Source: Mycobacterium paraense
GTDB taxonomy: Bacteria > Actinomycetota > Actinomycetes > Mycobacteriales > Mycobacteriaceae
Length of the DNA stretch: 64,000 nucleotides
Reading direction: 5' to 3'
Assembly (NCBI RefSeq): GCF_002101815.1
Contig: NZ_LQPM01000002.1
Location: 58,561-122,560 of the forward strand
The position numbers and the translations under genes were made by a program. Positions 47,838 to 57,917 of this stretch are shown here, one piece after another. The notes under the pieces were generated by a model that saw nothing but the letters and a program-made list of their open reading frames with translations, searched no databases and was not told the origin of the DNA. Every line of letters starts with the position of its first letter. Position 1 is the stretch's first letter.

Positions 47838-47939
47838 AATTGTGGAGACCTCGGCGGCGGGCTGTCATACTCGTCGAATTGCCAGGCGTTTATTTCTCGC
47901 GTCCCTCTGCGCGTGGCAGGCGAAAAAGCAGGAAGTCTC

Positions 47940-48008
47940 ATGAGTCTCTCGTTTCACGGAGCGCCCACGACCGGCGCAGCGGCCGGCCGCGCGGCCGCAC
48001 GCACGTGA
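47940..48008 (+). CDS. 22-codon leader ORF overlapping the sensor kinase start
   Basis: ATG 47940 has AGGAAG four bases upstream, the best ribosome binding site in this promoter region. It encodes 22 residues (starting MSLSFHGAPTTG, then Ala/Arg-rich) and stops with TGA at 48006-48008, which overlaps the kinase GTG by the four-base GTGA typical of translational coupling. The kinase itself lacks a Shine-Dalgarno, so translation of this small frame probably delivers ribosomes to it. No regulatory codon run or hairpin is obvious. Whether the peptide is functional is open. Confidence 0.6.
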   Translation: MSLSFHGAPTTGAAAGRAAART

Positions 48009-50803
48009 CCATGTTCACCCGCCCGGCCCACGCGGCCGAGGCGGCCACACCCGAGTTCGACGACGCCCCGGCTCCCGGCGCGGCGCGGGCCAAACGCCCG
48101 CCGGCCTGGTCGCCGAGCAACTGGCCCGTCCGCTACAAGGTCCTGGCGATCGTGCTGGTCCCGCTGATTTTGGCGACGGCGTTCGGCGGGATGCGCATCA
48201 AGGACGCGATGGCCAGCGCCGGCGGCCTCAAGCTCGCCGCCGCGCGCGCCGACGTGCTGCCGGCGATCACCAAGTACATGTCGGCGCTCGATGTCGCGCT
48301 GCTGGCCAGCTCCACCGGGCGCGACGTCGACGGCGCCCGGAAAAACTACGACGCGCGCAAGCACGAGCTGCAACAGCGGCTGGCGGACACCGACGTCACC
48401 CCCGACGTCCGGTCCGGGTTGGGCACCCTGCTGAACGGCGGGCAGGGGCTGCTGGACAAGGTGGCCGACAACAGCATCGGTTTGCGGGACCGGGTCACCA
48501 CCTACGCCCCGCTCCTGCTGACCGCCGAGGACGTCATCAACGCGTCGGTGCGCGTGAGCAACGAGCGGATCCGCGCCGAGGCGCAGGGCCTGAGCCGCGC
48601 CGTCGGCGCCCGCGGGCAGATGACGATGCAGGAGATCCTGGTGACCCGCGGGTCCGACCTGCCCGAGCCGCAGCTGCGGACCTCGATGATGGCCCTGGCC
48701 GGCACCGAGCCGTCGACGCTATTCGGCATGAGCGAGGTGCTGCGCGCCGGCTCGCCCGAGGCCAAGACGCTGCAGCAGCAAATGGTCACCCGGATGGCGA
48801 TCATGTCGGACCCGGCCAGCGTGCTCGTCGACAACCCCGAGCTGCTGCGCTCGATCCAGACCACCGACGGCATCGCCGAACAGGTCGTCAGCGACGCCAC
48901 GGCGTCCGTCACCAAGTCGGTGCAGGCCGAGGCGAACGATCGCCGCACCTCCGCGATCCGGGACACCGTGCTGGTGCTGGCCGCCATCGTGATCGCCCTG
49001 CTGGTCGTGTTGCTGGTGGCGCGCGCGCTGGTGCGGCCGCTGCGCGTCCTGCGCGACGGCGCGCTCAGGGTCGCCCACCGCGACCTCGAGGACGAGGTGG
49101 CCCGCGTCAAGGCCGGCGGCGCCGAACCCATCCCGCAGCCGCTGCCGGTGTACACCACCGAGGAGATCGGCCAGGTGGCCCACGCGGTCGACGAGCTGCA
49201 CACGCAGGCCCTGCTGCTGGCCGGCGACGAGGCGCGGCTGCGGCTGCTGGTCAACGACATGTTCGAGACGATGTCGCGGCGCAACCGCTCGCTGGTCGAC
49301 CAGCAGCTCACGCTGATCGACCGGCTGGAGCGCAACGAGGAGGATCCCGAGCGCCTCGACAGCCTGTTCCGGCTGGACCACCTGGCGGCGCGGCTGCGCC
49401 GCAACAGCGCCAACCTGCTGGTGCTCGCGGGCGCGCAGCTGGCGCGCGACCAGCGCGAGCCCGTGCCGCTGACGACGGTGATCAACGCCGCAGTGTCCGA
49501 GGTCGAGGACTACCGGCGGGTCGAGCTGACCGGCCTGCCCGACTGCATGCTGGCCGGCGCGGCGGCCGGCGGCGCCATTCACCTGTTCGCCGAGCTGATC
49601 GACAACGCCCTGCGTTATTCGCCGCCCACCACGACCGTCCGGGTGTCGGCTGCGCGCGGCGGCGACGGCGGCGTCATGCTGCGGATCTCCGACTCCGGCC
49701 TGGGCATGAACGACGCCGACCGGCGCATGGCCAACATGCGGCTGCACGCCGGCGGCGACGTCACCCCCGACAACGCCCGCCACATGGGCCTGTTCGTCGT
49801 GGGCCGCATCGCCGCCCGGCACGGCATCCGGGTCGGGCTGCGCGGCCCGGCGGCCGACGAGGCGGGCGCCGGCACCACCGCCGAGGTCTACCTCCCGCCG
49901 ACGGTGCTCGCGGGGGCGGACCAGCCGGCCGAGCCGCGGGGCCGGGCCGGCGCCGTGGCGTCGCCGAGCACCCAACTCGCCAATGCCATCGCCACGACCG
50001 ACCCCGGGGGCGAGCCCGCGCACCAGCCGGCGAACCAGAACGGCGCCGAGGCGACGGGCCCGTCGGTCACGCTGCTGCCGCGGCGCAACCCCGGTTCCAG
50101 CGGCATCGCGGACGTCTCGGCGGCCCCTCCCGAACCTCCCGAGGCGCCCGCCGCGCAGCTGCCCCGGCGACACCGCCGCGAGCTGCCCACCCCGTGGTGG
50201 GAGGCCGGGCAACAGGCCGAGCCGCAGCCGGACCAGCCGGAGCGGCCGGACCGGCCGGAGCGGCCGGACCAGCCGCCGGCCAGACCCGCGGTGGCGTCGG
50301 ACACGTCGGCGTTCTTCGCCGCGCGTTCCCAGACCAACCAGGGCGGCGGCGACGCGCCGGCGGCCCCGTCGATACCGACGATTCCCAAGGCCCCCACCGC
50401 TCCCCAGGCCCCGGCCGACGACGATGTCATCTACCGTCGGATGCTGGCGGAGATGCTGGGCGACCCGCACGACCTGGTGAACAGCCCGGACCTGGATTGG
50501 CAGTCGGTGTGGGACCGCGGCTGGTCGCTGGCCGCCGCGGCCGAGGACAAGCCCGTCGAGGCGCAAACCGAGCACGGGCTGCCGGTCCGCAAGCCGGGCG
50601 CCCGGCTGGTGCCGGGCACGGCCAACGGGGCCGGCGGCACCGAGGACGACGAGCAGGACGCGGACCAGGGCTCGCTGGTCGGGTCCCACGCCGCGGCGCG
50701 GGATCCCGAGGCGGTGCGGGCCTCGTTCAGCAGCCATTTCGGTGGCGTGCGCACGGGACGGTCGCACGCCCGCGAGACGAGTGAAGGATCTGATCAGGAA
50801 TGA
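48005..50803 (+). CDS. Nitrate/nitrite-sensor-like (NIT) histidine kinase of the mfp conservon (Rv3365c-like)
   Basis: A 932-residue membrane sensor kinase: TM1 at about 42-62, an extracytoplasmic NIT-like helical sensor domain (about 65-315), TM2 at about 318-342, HAMP ([17 protein letters not shown]), a His in [12 protein letters not shown] (His 459) in the degenerate HisKA-like helix, and HATPase motifs [14 protein letters not shown] and DSGLGMND. From residue 640 the tail is Pro/Ala-rich and low complexity. Kinases of this type head Streptomyces and mycobacterial conservons with roadblock, DUF742 and GTPase partners. GTG 48005 is coupled to the leader ORF; ATG 48011 is an alternative. The stop overlaps the next gene (ATGA). 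Confidence 0.92.
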   Translation: MTMFTRPAHAAEAATPEFDDAPAPGAARAKRPPAWSPSNWPVRYKVLAIVLVPLILATAFGGMRIKDAMASAGGLKLAAARADVLPAITKYMSALDVALLASSTGRDVDGARKNYDARKHELQQRLADTDVTPDVRSGLGTLLNGGQGLLDKVADNSIGLRDRVTTYAPLLLTAEDVINASVRVSNERIRAEAQGLSRAVGARGQMTMQEILVTRGSDLPEPQLRTSMMALAGTEPSTLFGMSEVLRAGSPEAKTLQQQMVTRMAIMSDPASVLVDNPELLRSIQTTDGIAEQVVSDATASVTKSVQAEANDRRTSAIRDTVLVLAAIVIALLVVLLVARALVRPLRVLRDGALRVAHRDLEDEVARVKAGGAEPIPQPLPVYTTEEIGQVAHAVDELHTQALLLAGDEARLRLLVNDMFETMSRRNRSLVDQQLTLIDRLERNEEDPERLDSLFRLDHLAARLRRNSANLLVLAGAQLARDQREPVPLTTVINAAVSEVEDYRRVELTGLPDCMLAGAAAGGAIHLFAELIDNALRYSPPTTTVRVSAARGGDGGVMLRISDSGLGMNDADRRMANMRLHAGGDVTPDNARHMGLFVVGRIAARHGIRVGLRGPAADEAGAGTTAEVYLPPTVLAGADQPAEPRGRAGAVASPSTQLANAIATTDPGGEPAHQPANQNGAEATGPSVTLLPRRNPGSSGIADVSAAPPEPPEAPAAQLPRRHRRELPTPWWEAGQQAEPQPDQPERPDRPERPDQPPARPAVASDTSAFFAARSQTNQGGGDAPAAPSIPTIPKAPTAPQAPADDDVIYRRMLAEMLGDPHDLVNSPDLDWQSVWDRGWSLAAAAEDKPVEAQTEHGLPVRKPGARLVPGTANGAGGTEDDEQDADQGSLVGSHAAARDPEAVRASFSSHFGGVRTGRSHARETSEGSDQE

Positions 50804-51201
50804 CGTCTGCTGGCAACTCGCTGGACTGGCTGGTGACGAAGTTCGCCCGCGAGGTCCCCGGGGTGGCGCACGCGCTGCTGGTGTCGGTCGACGGGCTGCC
50901 CGTCGCCGCCAGCGAGCACCTGCCGCGGGAACGCGCCGATCAGCTGGCCGCGGTCGCGTCGGGGCTGGCCAGCCTGGCGACCGGCGCCGCGCAGCTGTTC
51001 GAGGGCGGCCAGGTGCTGCAGTCGGTGGTCGAGATGCAGAACGGCTACCTGTTGCTGATGCGGGTCGGCGACGGCTCGCATCTGGCCACGCTGGCCGTGA
51101 CGTCCTGCGACATCGGCCAGATCGGCTACGAGATGGCGATCCTCGTCGAACGGGTGGGCGGTGTGGTGCAGTCCAGCCGCCGGTCCGCCACGCACTCGTG
51201 A
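50800..51201 (+). CDS. Roadblock/LC7 domain protein (Rv3364c-like)
   Basis: A 133-residue single roadblock/LC7 domain ([20 protein letters not shown] then [17 protein letters not shown]), the type that regulates small GTPases by dimerising with and acting on them. ATG overlaps the kinase stop by four bases. In the conservon it is the second component; the Rv3364c protein has also been reported as secreted and able to inhibit cathepsin G, a claim from the literature that I recall and cannot test here. Confidence 0.93.
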   Translation: MTSAGNSLDWLVTKFAREVPGVAHALLVSVDGLPVAASEHLPRERADQLAAVASGLASLATGAAQLFEGGQVLQSVVEMQNGYLLLMRVGDGSHLATLAVTSCDIGQIGYEMAILVERVGGVVQSSRRSATHS

Positions 51202-51207
51202 GTCGCG

Positions 51208-51582
51208 ATGGACAGACGCGAACCCTGGCCAGCCTCCCGTGAGGCGAACCTGGTCCGTCCGTACACGCTGACGTCGGGCCGGACCGACACCAACGTCGAC
51301 CTTCCGCTGGAAGCGCCGGTGCAGACGCTGCAGGCCGGCCTGGCCCACCGGTGGCCGCCCAACGATGCGAGAGGCAAAATCATCCAACTGTGCGTGGAAA
51401 GCCCGTCTGTCGCGGAAATTTCGGCCCGGCTGGATTTACCGGTCGGTGTCGCGCGCGTCCTGGTCGGCGATCTCGTGCTGTCCGGCTACCTTCGGGTGCA
51501 TAGAACGCTGACCGAGCGCTCCAGCCGCGATGAGCGCCATGAACTCATAGGAAGGACACTGCGTGGTCTTCGAGCACTCTGA
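51208..51582 (+). CDS. DUF742 protein (Rv3363c-like)
   Basis: The 124-residue protein matches the DUF742 family: an N-terminal VRPYTLTSGRT motif at about 15-25 and a winged-helix-like C-terminal half (SVAEISARLDLPVGVARVLVGDLVLSGYL). It is the third conservon component and may link the roadblock protein to the GTPase or bind DNA. Six bases separate it from the roadblock stop. It overlaps the GTPase gene by 20 bases, so translation is coupled. Confidence 0.92.
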   Translation: MDRREPWPASREANLVRPYTLTSGRTDTNVDLPLEAPVQTLQAGLAHRWPPNDARGKIIQLCVESPSVAEISARLDLPVGVARVLVGDLVLSGYLRVHRTLTERSSRDERHELIGRTLRGLRAL

Positions 51583-52147
51583 CGCGCACCCCGCCAGCGG
51601 ACACGCTTCGACGAAGATCGTCGTCGCGGGCGGGTTCGGTGTCGGCAAGACCACGTTCGTCGGGGCCGTCTCGGAGATCATGCCGTTGCGCACCGAGGCG
51701 ATGCTGACCGACGCGTCGACCGGCGTCGACGCGCTCGAGGCCACCCCGGACAAGAAGACCACCACGGTCGCGATGGACTTCGGCCGCATCACCCTGGACG
51801 AGGAGCTGGTGCTCTACCTGTTCGGGACCCCGGGTCAGCGCCGCTTCTGGTTCATGTGGGACGACCTGGTGCGCGGCGCGATCGGCGCGATCGTCCTGGT
51901 CGACTGCCGGCGCCTGCAGGACAGCTTCGCCGCGGTCGACTTCTTCGAGCACCGCAACCTGCCGTTTCTGATCGCGGTCAACGAATTCGACGGCGCCCCA
52001 CGCTATCCCGTCGAGGCGGTGCGCGAGGCGCTGACGCTGCCCCGGCACATCCCGGTGATCACGGTCGACGCCCGCGACCGCCGCTCGGCGAGGGACGCGC
52101 TCATCGCCGTCAGCGAGTACGCCCTGCAAACCCTGGCCGCGAGCTGA
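51563..52147 (+). CDS. mfpB: Conservon small GTPase MfpB-like (Rv3362c-like)
   Basis: A 194-residue Ras-like GTPase (ATP/GTP-binding protein of the conservon type): P-loop GGFGVGKTT with Lys 29, switch II region FGTPGQRRF, base-specificity AVNEFDG. GTG 51563 lies within the DUF742 gene end. In M. smegmatis and M. tuberculosis MfpB modulates the gyrase-protecting activity of MfpA in a GTP-dependent way, and the mfpA gene begins seven bases downstream here. Confidence 0.94.
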   Translation: MVFEHSDAHPASGHASTKIVVAGGFGVGKTTFVGAVSEIMPLRTEAMLTDASTGVDALEATPDKKTTTVAMDFGRITLDEELVLYLFGTPGQRRFWFMWDDLVRGAIGAIVLVDCRRLQDSFAAVDFFEHRNLPFLIAVNEFDGAPRYPVEAVREALTLPRHIPVITVDARDRRSARDALIAVSEYALQTLAAS

Positions 52148-52154
52148 CCCCGCG

Positions 52155-52709
52155 TTGCAGCACTGGGTCGACCGCGAGTTCACCGGCACGGACTTTCGCG
52201 ACGACGACCTCAGCCGGCTGCGCACCGAGCGGACGGTGTTCAGCGACTGCGACTTCAGCGGCGTCAACCTGGCCGAGTCGCACCACCGCGGGTCGGCCTT
52301 TCGCAACTGCACCTTCGAACGAACTTTGCTGTGGCACAGCATGTTTGCGCAGTGCAGCATGCTGGGCTCGGTCTTCGTGGGATGCCGGATGCGCCCGATG
52401 ACCTTCGACGAGGTGGATTTCACGCTGGCGGTGCTCGGCGGCAACGACCTGCGCGGGCTCGACCTGAGCGGGTGCCGGCTGCGGGAGACCAGCCTGGTGG
52501 AGGCCGACCTGCGCAAGGCCGTGCTGCGCGGCGCCGACCTGTCCGGCGTGCGGACGACGGGCACCCGGATGGACGACGCCGACCTGCGGGGCGCCACCGT
52601 GGACCCGTCGGTGTGGCGCAGCGCGTCGCTGGCGGGCGCGCGCGTCGACGTCGGCCAGGCGGTGGCGTTCGCGCTGGCGCACGGGTTGCGCCTGGACGCG
52701 CAGGATTAG
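52155..52709 (+). CDS. mfpA: Pentapeptide repeat protein MfpA, DNA gyrase mimic
   Basis: The 184-residue protein is a right-handed quadrilateral beta-helix made of A(D/N)LXX-type pentapeptides (e.g. ADLRKAVLRGADLSG, CDFSGVNLAES) nearly throughout, as in Rv3361c (183 residues). The folded dimer resembles B-form DNA, binds gyrase and gives low-level fluoroquinolone tolerance. The start is TTG 52155 (QHWVDREFTGTDFRDDDL), supported by family alignment. Last gene of the conservon; its TAG overlaps the convergent ABC gene's stop by four bases. Confidence 0.95.
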   Translation: MQHWVDREFTGTDFRDDDLSRLRTERTVFSDCDFSGVNLAESHHRGSAFRNCTFERTLLWHSMFAQCSMLGSVFVGCRMRPMTFDEVDFTLAVLGGNDLRGLDLSGCRLRETSLVEADLRKAVLRGADLSGVRTTGTRMDDADLRGATVDPSVWRSASLAGARVDVGQAVAFALAHGLRLDAQD

Positions 52710-55204
52710 CGCCTGAGCCGGATGCGCCACCGCACGATCGCGGCATAGAGCACCGACAGCGCGACGAGCATCCCCATGTCGAGCAGCCACGCGGCGGGCG
52801 TGTGCGCCCAGTGGCTGTCCTGCTGCACCAGCGAACCGGGCACCAGCAGCCGCACATTGACCGTGGACGCCGACGCCGCGTAGCCCCAGCGGGAGGGCAG
52901 CAGCCAGGACAGCTGGTCGAGAAAGATCCGGCCGGTCACCGGGACCATGCCGCCGGCGAGCACCAGCTGCAGCATCAGCGACACCACCAGCAGCGGCATG
53001 ATCTGCTCGCTGGAGCGCGCGAGCGACGACAGCACCAACCCGAGCACCGCGGAGGCCACACACATCGCGGCGATCGTCACGAACAGCTCGAAGCTCGGGT
53101 TGCCGAGCAGCACCGCCGGCTGCGTCGGCGCGCCCTTGCCCACCAGCACGATGACCGTCACGATGGCGGCCTGCACGACCGCGAACACGCAGAACACCGC
53201 CAGCTTCGCGGCCAGGTAGGCGCCCGTCGACAGGCCCACCGCCTGTTCGCGCCGGAAGATGGCCCGCTCGCCGATCAGGTCGCGGATCGTCAGCGCGGTG
53301 CCCATGAAGACGGCGGCGACCGACGTCAAGGTCAGGATCTGCGCGGATTCGTCGGGTGTGCCGCTGGTCGGAGAGGCGATGCCGAACCCGGTGTTGCCCG
53401 GGACGGTCAGCGACAGCGCGCCCAGGACGAAGGGCAACAGCGCCAGGAACACGAAGTAGGCGCGGTCGGAAACCACCAGCCGGACCTGCCGCCGCGCGAT
53501 CGTGGAGAACTGGTGGCGCACGCTGGTGTGCGCCGGGGCGCCGAGGTCGGCCGGGGCCGACTCCACCGGTGGCGGGGGCTTGTTCTGGGCCAGGAAGCGG
53601 CGGTTGGCCTCGTCCGGGTCGGCGCCCACCTTCGCGAAGATCTGGGCCCAGTTGGTGGTGCCCATCGCGCCGCCGATCTGGTCCGGCGGGCCCAGGTAGG
53701 CGGTCTTGCCGCCGGGCGCCATCAGCAGCACCTGGTCGCAGACGTCGAGATAGGTCAGCGAGTGGGTGACCACCAGCACCACGCGGCCGGCGTCGGCGAG
53801 CTGGCGCAGCATCGTCATCACCTGCAGGTCCAGCGCCGGGTCCAGGCCGGAGGTGGGCTCGTCGAGGATCAGCAGCGACGGCCCGGTGAGCAGCTCGAGC
53901 GCGACCGAGGCCCGCTTGCGCTGGCCGCCGGACAGCTTGTCGACGCGGGTGTCGCCGTGCTTGGTCAAGCCCAGCTCGTCGAGCACCTGGGCGACGACCT
54001 GCGCGCGGTCGGCCTTGCTGGTGTCCGGCGGCAGCCGCAGTTCGGCGGCGTAGCCCAGCGCCTGGTTGACCGTCAACTGGCGGTGCACCACGTCGTCCTG
54101 GGGGACCATCCCGATCCTGGTGCGCAGCGACCCGTACTCGGTGTGGATGTTGTGCCCCTCGAACGTGACCGAGCCGGTGGTCGGCGTGGCGTACCCGGCG
54201 ATCAGCCGCGACAGCGTGGTCTTGCCGGCGCCGGACCCGCCGATGATCGCGGTCAGGGTGCCGGGCCTGGCGGTCAGCGAGACGCGTTCCAGCAGGTTCT
54301 TGTCGCCGATGCTGAAGTTGACCTCGCGCACCTCCAGGCCGCCGGTGCGGGCCGCCACCTCCTGGCGGCGCACCAGGATGCCGCCCGTGAACACCAGGTC
54401 GACGTTGCCGATCGTGACGACGTCGCCCTCGGCGAGCACCGCGGACCCCACCCGGATCCCGTTGACGAAGGTGCCGTTGATGCTGTGGGCGTCGCGGATC
54501 TCGGTGCCGACGGGGGTCGCCGTCAAGAACGCGTGGTGGCGCGAGGCCAGCACGTCGTGGACGACGACGTCGTTGTCGAGCGAGCGCCCGATCCAGGCGG
54601 CGCCGGTGACCGGGGCCTCGAGCTTGCCGGACCCCAGCGCCTTGACCTTGGTGGTCGGAAACTCGGCGATCTCGCCGCTCACGCCGATCTGGGTGGGCGG
54701 GTTCTCCTCCTGCGCTGCCGGGGAGGCCGGCCCGCCCGGCGGGATGATCGGAATGGCGTCGGTGCGCGGCGTTTCGTCGCGCGAGGGCGCCGGCGGCCGC
54801 GGCGCGGGGCCGCGGGGACGCACCGGCAGGGGGCCGCTGGGCGCCACGATCGTCGGGAGCGTCTCCGTCGGCGGCAACAGCCCGACGGTGCCCTGGTGCT
54901 GCCCGACGTGGAACGTGATCAGCGGCCCGTCGGGCTTGCCGATGTTGACGCTCTGCCCGTCCTGGATGTCGACCGCGGGCACCCGCTGGCCGTTGAGAAA
55001 GACCCCGTTCAGCGAATGGTTGTCGACGGCGACCCACCGGCCCTTGTCGAAGCGCAGCAGCAGGTGCGCGCGGGCGACCAGCGGGTGCGCCACGCGCAGA
55101 TCGGCGCGCACGTCGCTGCCGACGACCACGTCGCGGCCCGGCGCGAAGTTACCTTCCCACCGCTGAGACCGCACCGTCAGCACTGGCTGCGCGGGCTGAG
55201 TCAT
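52706..55204 (-). CDS. FHA-domain ABC transporter, Rv1747-like (copy A)
   Basis: An 832-residue half-transporter with two N-terminal FHA domains (about 10-95 and 205-295), a Pro-rich linker between them, an ABC domain (Walker A GGSGAGKTT, signature LSGGQRKR, Walker B LLILDEPTSGLDP) and six C-terminal TM helices (about 560-820). FHA domains read phosphothreonine, so a Ser/Thr kinase probably regulates it; Rv1747 in M. tuberculosis is phosphorylated by PknF and linked to lipid export. ATG 55204 overlaps the preceding paralogue's stop by four bases. Its stop overlaps mfpA's. Cargo unknown. Confidence 0.93.
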   Translation of the reverse strand: MTQPAQPVLTVRSQRWEGNFAPGRDVVVGSDVRADLRVAHPLVARAHLLLRFDKGRWVAVDNHSLNGVFLNGQRVPAVDIQDGQSVNIGKPDGPLITFHVGQHQGTVGLLPPTETLPTIVAPSGPLPVRPRGPAPRPPAPSRDETPRTDAIPIIPPGGPASPAAQEENPPTQIGVSGEIAEFPTTKVKALGSGKLEAPVTGAAWIGRSLDNDVVVHDVLASRHHAFLTATPVGTEIRDAHSINGTFVNGIRVGSAVLAEGDVVTIGNVDLVFTGGILVRRQEVAARTGGLEVREVNFSIGDKNLLERVSLTARPGTLTAIIGGSGAGKTTLSRLIAGYATPTTGSVTFEGHNIHTEYGSLRTRIGMVPQDDVVHRQLTVNQALGYAAELRLPPDTSKADRAQVVAQVLDELGLTKHGDTRVDKLSGGQRKRASVALELLTGPSLLILDEPTSGLDPALDLQVMTMLRQLADAGRVVLVVTHSLTYLDVCDQVLLMAPGGKTAYLGPPDQIGGAMGTTNWAQIFAKVGADPDEANRRFLAQNKPPPPVESAPADLGAPAHTSVRHQFSTIARRQVRLVVSDRAYFVFLALLPFVLGALSLTVPGNTGFGIASPTSGTPDESAQILTLTSVAAVFMGTALTIRDLIGERAIFRREQAVGLSTGAYLAAKLAVFCVFAVVQAAIVTVIVLVGKGAPTQPAVLLGNPSFELFVTIAAMCVASAVLGLVLSSLARSSEQIMPLLVVSLMLQLVLAGGMVPVTGRIFLDQLSWLLPSRWGYAASASTVNVRLLVPGSLVQQDSHWAHTPAAWLLDMGMLVALSVLYAAIVRWRIRLRR

Positions 55205-57888
55205 CGACGCGCGAATCGTTTCCTTGACTTGGCAGCGGCGAGGGTCGGCACGTGCCGCTTCAGCCGGATCTTCCAATACACGATGGCGCTGTAGAACACG
55301 CACAACGCCAGGAGCATCCCGACATCGAACAGCCAGGCGCTCGCCTTGTGGTCGAAGTGCTGGTCCTTCGGGTCGGTCGGACCGACGACCAGGCGGTGGG
55401 TGTCGATCGTCGACGCCGCCGAGGCGTAGCCCCACCGGGCCGGCGTGAACCACGACAACTGGTCGAGCACGGGACGGTTGGTCACCCAGATCAAACCGCC
55501 GCAGAACACCAGCTGAGACATGATGGCCACCACGAGGAACGGCATGATCTGGTCCTGGGACTTGGCGATCGCCGACAGCGCCATTCCCAACAGCGCCGAG
55601 GCCACGCACGTCAGGGCGACGTCGAAGAACAGCTCGAAGCTGACGTTGCCCAGCATCACGGCCTTGGCGATGGGCTGGCCCCAGCCGATCACCGAGATCA
55701 ACGTCGCGATGCCCGCCTGCATGATCGCAAACACGCTGAACACCGCGATCTTGGCGGCCAGGTACGAGGCGGTCGACAGGCCGACGGCCTGCTCACGCTT
55801 GAAGATGGGACGCTCGCCGACGAGGTCGCGGATGGTCAGCGCGGTCCCCATGAACACGGCGCCCACGGTGAGCATGACCAGGATCTGGTCGGCCTGGTTG
55901 GGCGAGTTGCTCGCCGGGTCGCCCATGCCGTACCCGGTCTTGCCGCGGACGGTCAGGGTGAGCACACCGATCAGGAACGGCAGCAGCGCCAGGAACACCG
56001 TGTAGCCCCGGTCGGAGATGACCAGGCGCACCTGGCGGCGCGCGACCGTGGAGAACTGGCGCAGCACGTCGGTGTGCACCGGTTCGCCCAAGTCGCCGGG
56101 GCTGGACTCGGACGGGGCCACCATTTCCGGCGGCCGGTTCTCGGCCAGGAAGCGGCGGTTGGCCTCGTCGGGGTCGGCGCCCACCTTGGCGAAGATGTCG
56201 GCCCAGTTGGTGGTGCCCATGGCCGCGCCGATCTGGCTGGGCGGCCCCAGGAACGCGGTCTTGCCGCCGGGCGCCACCAGCAGCAGCTGATCGCAGACGT
56301 CCAGGTAGGCCACCGAGTGGGTGACCACCAGCACCACGCGCCCGGCGTCGGCGAGCTGGCGCAGCATCATCATCACCTGACGGTCCAGCGCCGGGTCCAG
56401 GCCGGTGGTGGGCTCGTCGAGGATCAGCAGCGACGGCCCGGTGAGCAGCTCGAGCGCCACCGACGCGCGCTTGCGCTGCCCGCCGGAGAGCTTGTCGACG
56501 CGGGTGTCGGCGTGCTTGGTCAGCTCCAGTTCCTCGAGGACCTGGGCGACGACCTGTTCGCGGTCGGCCTTGCTGGTGTCCGGGGGCAGCCGCAGCTCGG
56601 CGGCGTAACCGAGGGCCTGGCTGACGGTCAGCTGGCGGTGCACGACGTCGTCCTGCGGGACCATCCCGATCCGGCTGCGCATGGACGCGTACTCGGCGTG
56701 GATGTTGTGGCCCTCGAAGGTCACCGAGCCCGAGGTCGGGCTGGTGTAGCCGGCGATCAGCCGCGACAGCGTGGTCTTGCCGGCGCCGGACCCACCGATG
56801 ATGGCGGTCAGCGTCCCGGGGCGGGCGGTCAGCGAGATGTGGTCGAGCAGCTGCTTGCCGTGGTCGACCTCGAAGCAGACGCCGTTGACCTCCAGGCCGC
56901 CGGTGCGCGTGGCGGCCTCGGTGCGACGGACCAGCGTGTCGCGGGTGAAGACCAGGTCGACGTTGCCGATGGTGACCACGTCGCCCTCGGTCAGCACCGC
57001 CGAGCCGACGCGCACCCCGTTGACGAAGGTCCCGTTGACGCTGTGCGCGTCGCGGATCTCGGTGCCCAGCGGGGTCTGGGTCAAAAACGCGTGGTGGCGC
57101 GAGGCCAGGACGTCCTGGATGACGATGTCGTTGTCGGTGGCGCGGCCGATCGTGACCGCGCCGCTCGGCTTCGGCATCGCGCCGGAGCGGCCGGGCATCA
57201 GCGCCTGGAACATCTTGGTCGCCAGGTTGGCGACCTCCGGCGGCTTGGCCAGGTTCGCCGACATCTCGGTCTGCGGGGCCGCCGGCGCGGACATCTGCGG
57301 GTGCGGCTGGAAATTGGGTGGCGGCGGCGCGCTGGGCGGGTACGCGGGGGGCCGCCCGCCGCTCGGGGGGTACGCCGGCGGCGGCGGGCCCGGGTGCGGC
57401 CGCCGCGTCGAGGGCTGGGCCCAGTTGGGTGTGCGGCCGGGCGGCCCGGGCGGGGGAGGAGCGGGCGGCGCGGCGACGGGCGCGCCGGGCGGCTGCGAGG
57501 CCGCCCACGCCGTTCCCGCGTGGGCCGCCACCGGTATGCCCATCGATTCGGTGCGGGGCGGGCGCCCGGCCATCCCTTGGTGGCGACCCACCTCGAAGGT
57601 CAGCTGCGGCCCGTCGGGATTGCCGATGTTGAGGGTTTGGCCGTCGTGGATGTCCACCACCGGCACGCGGCGGCCGTTGACGAACGTCCCGTTGAGCGAG
57701 CCGTTGTCGATCGCCAGCCAGCGGCCTTGATCGAAGCGCAGCAACAAATGGGCTCGCGAGATCAGCGGGTGCGTGATGCGCATGTCGGCGCGCAGGTCGC
57801 GTCCGACCACCACGTCGTGGCCCGCCGCGAACGTGCGCTCCGACCCGTCATGGCGAACGGTCAGCGCTGGCGGGGCTGGTGCACTCAT
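55201..57888 (-). CDS. FHA-domain ABC transporter, Rv1747-like (copy B)
   Basis: An 895-residue paralogue of the preceding gene with the same order: FHA1 (about 10-95), a long Pro/Gly-rich linker (about 130-215; longer than copy A), FHA2 (about 245-340), ABC domain (GGSGAGKTT, LSGGQRKR, LLILDEPTTGLDP) and six TM helices. ABC halves look about as similar as recent paralogues. A TACAGT hexamer ends seven bases before ATG 57888, suggesting a leaderless message for the two-gene operon. Linker phospho-sites would be Thr-rich positions between the FHA domains. Confidence 0.93.
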   Translation of the reverse strand: MSAPAPPALTVRHDGSERTFAAGHDVVVGRDLRADMRITHPLISRAHLLLRFDQGRWLAIDNGSLNGTFVNGRRVPVVDIHDGQTLNIGNPDGPQLTFEVGRHQGMAGRPPRTESMGIPVAAHAGTAWAASQPPGAPVAAPPAPPPPGPPGRTPNWAQPSTRRPHPGPPPPAYPPSGGRPPAYPPSAPPPPNFQPHPQMSAPAAPQTEMSANLAKPPEVANLATKMFQALMPGRSGAMPKPSGAVTIGRATDNDIVIQDVLASRHHAFLTQTPLGTEIRDAHSVNGTFVNGVRVGSAVLTEGDVVTIGNVDLVFTRDTLVRRTEAATRTGGLEVNGVCFEVDHGKQLLDHISLTARPGTLTAIIGGSGAGKTTLSRLIAGYTSPTSGSVTFEGHNIHAEYASMRSRIGMVPQDDVVHRQLTVSQALGYAAELRLPPDTSKADREQVVAQVLEELELTKHADTRVDKLSGGQRKRASVALELLTGPSLLILDEPTTGLDPALDRQVMMMLRQLADAGRVVLVVTHSVAYLDVCDQLLLVAPGGKTAFLGPPSQIGAAMGTTNWADIFAKVGADPDEANRRFLAENRPPEMVAPSESSPGDLGEPVHTDVLRQFSTVARRQVRLVISDRGYTVFLALLPFLIGVLTLTVRGKTGYGMGDPASNSPNQADQILVMLTVGAVFMGTALTIRDLVGERPIFKREQAVGLSTASYLAAKIAVFSVFAIMQAGIATLISVIGWGQPIAKAVMLGNVSFELFFDVALTCVASALLGMALSAIAKSQDQIMPFLVVAIMSQLVFCGGLIWVTNRPVLDQLSWFTPARWGYASAASTIDTHRLVVGPTDPKDQHFDHKASAWLFDVGMLLALCVFYSAIVYWKIRLKRHVPTLAAAKSRKRFARR

Positions 57889-57895
57889 CGCCACA

Positions 57896-57901
57896 ACTGT
57901 A
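57896..57901 (-). promoter_or_regulatory. -10 hexamer of the FHA-ABC operon (leaderless)
   Basis: TACAGT (minus strand) fits TANNNT and ends seven bases before the ATG at 57888. Confidence 0.45.
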
Positions 57902-57917
57902 GCGGGTGCAGCTGTTT

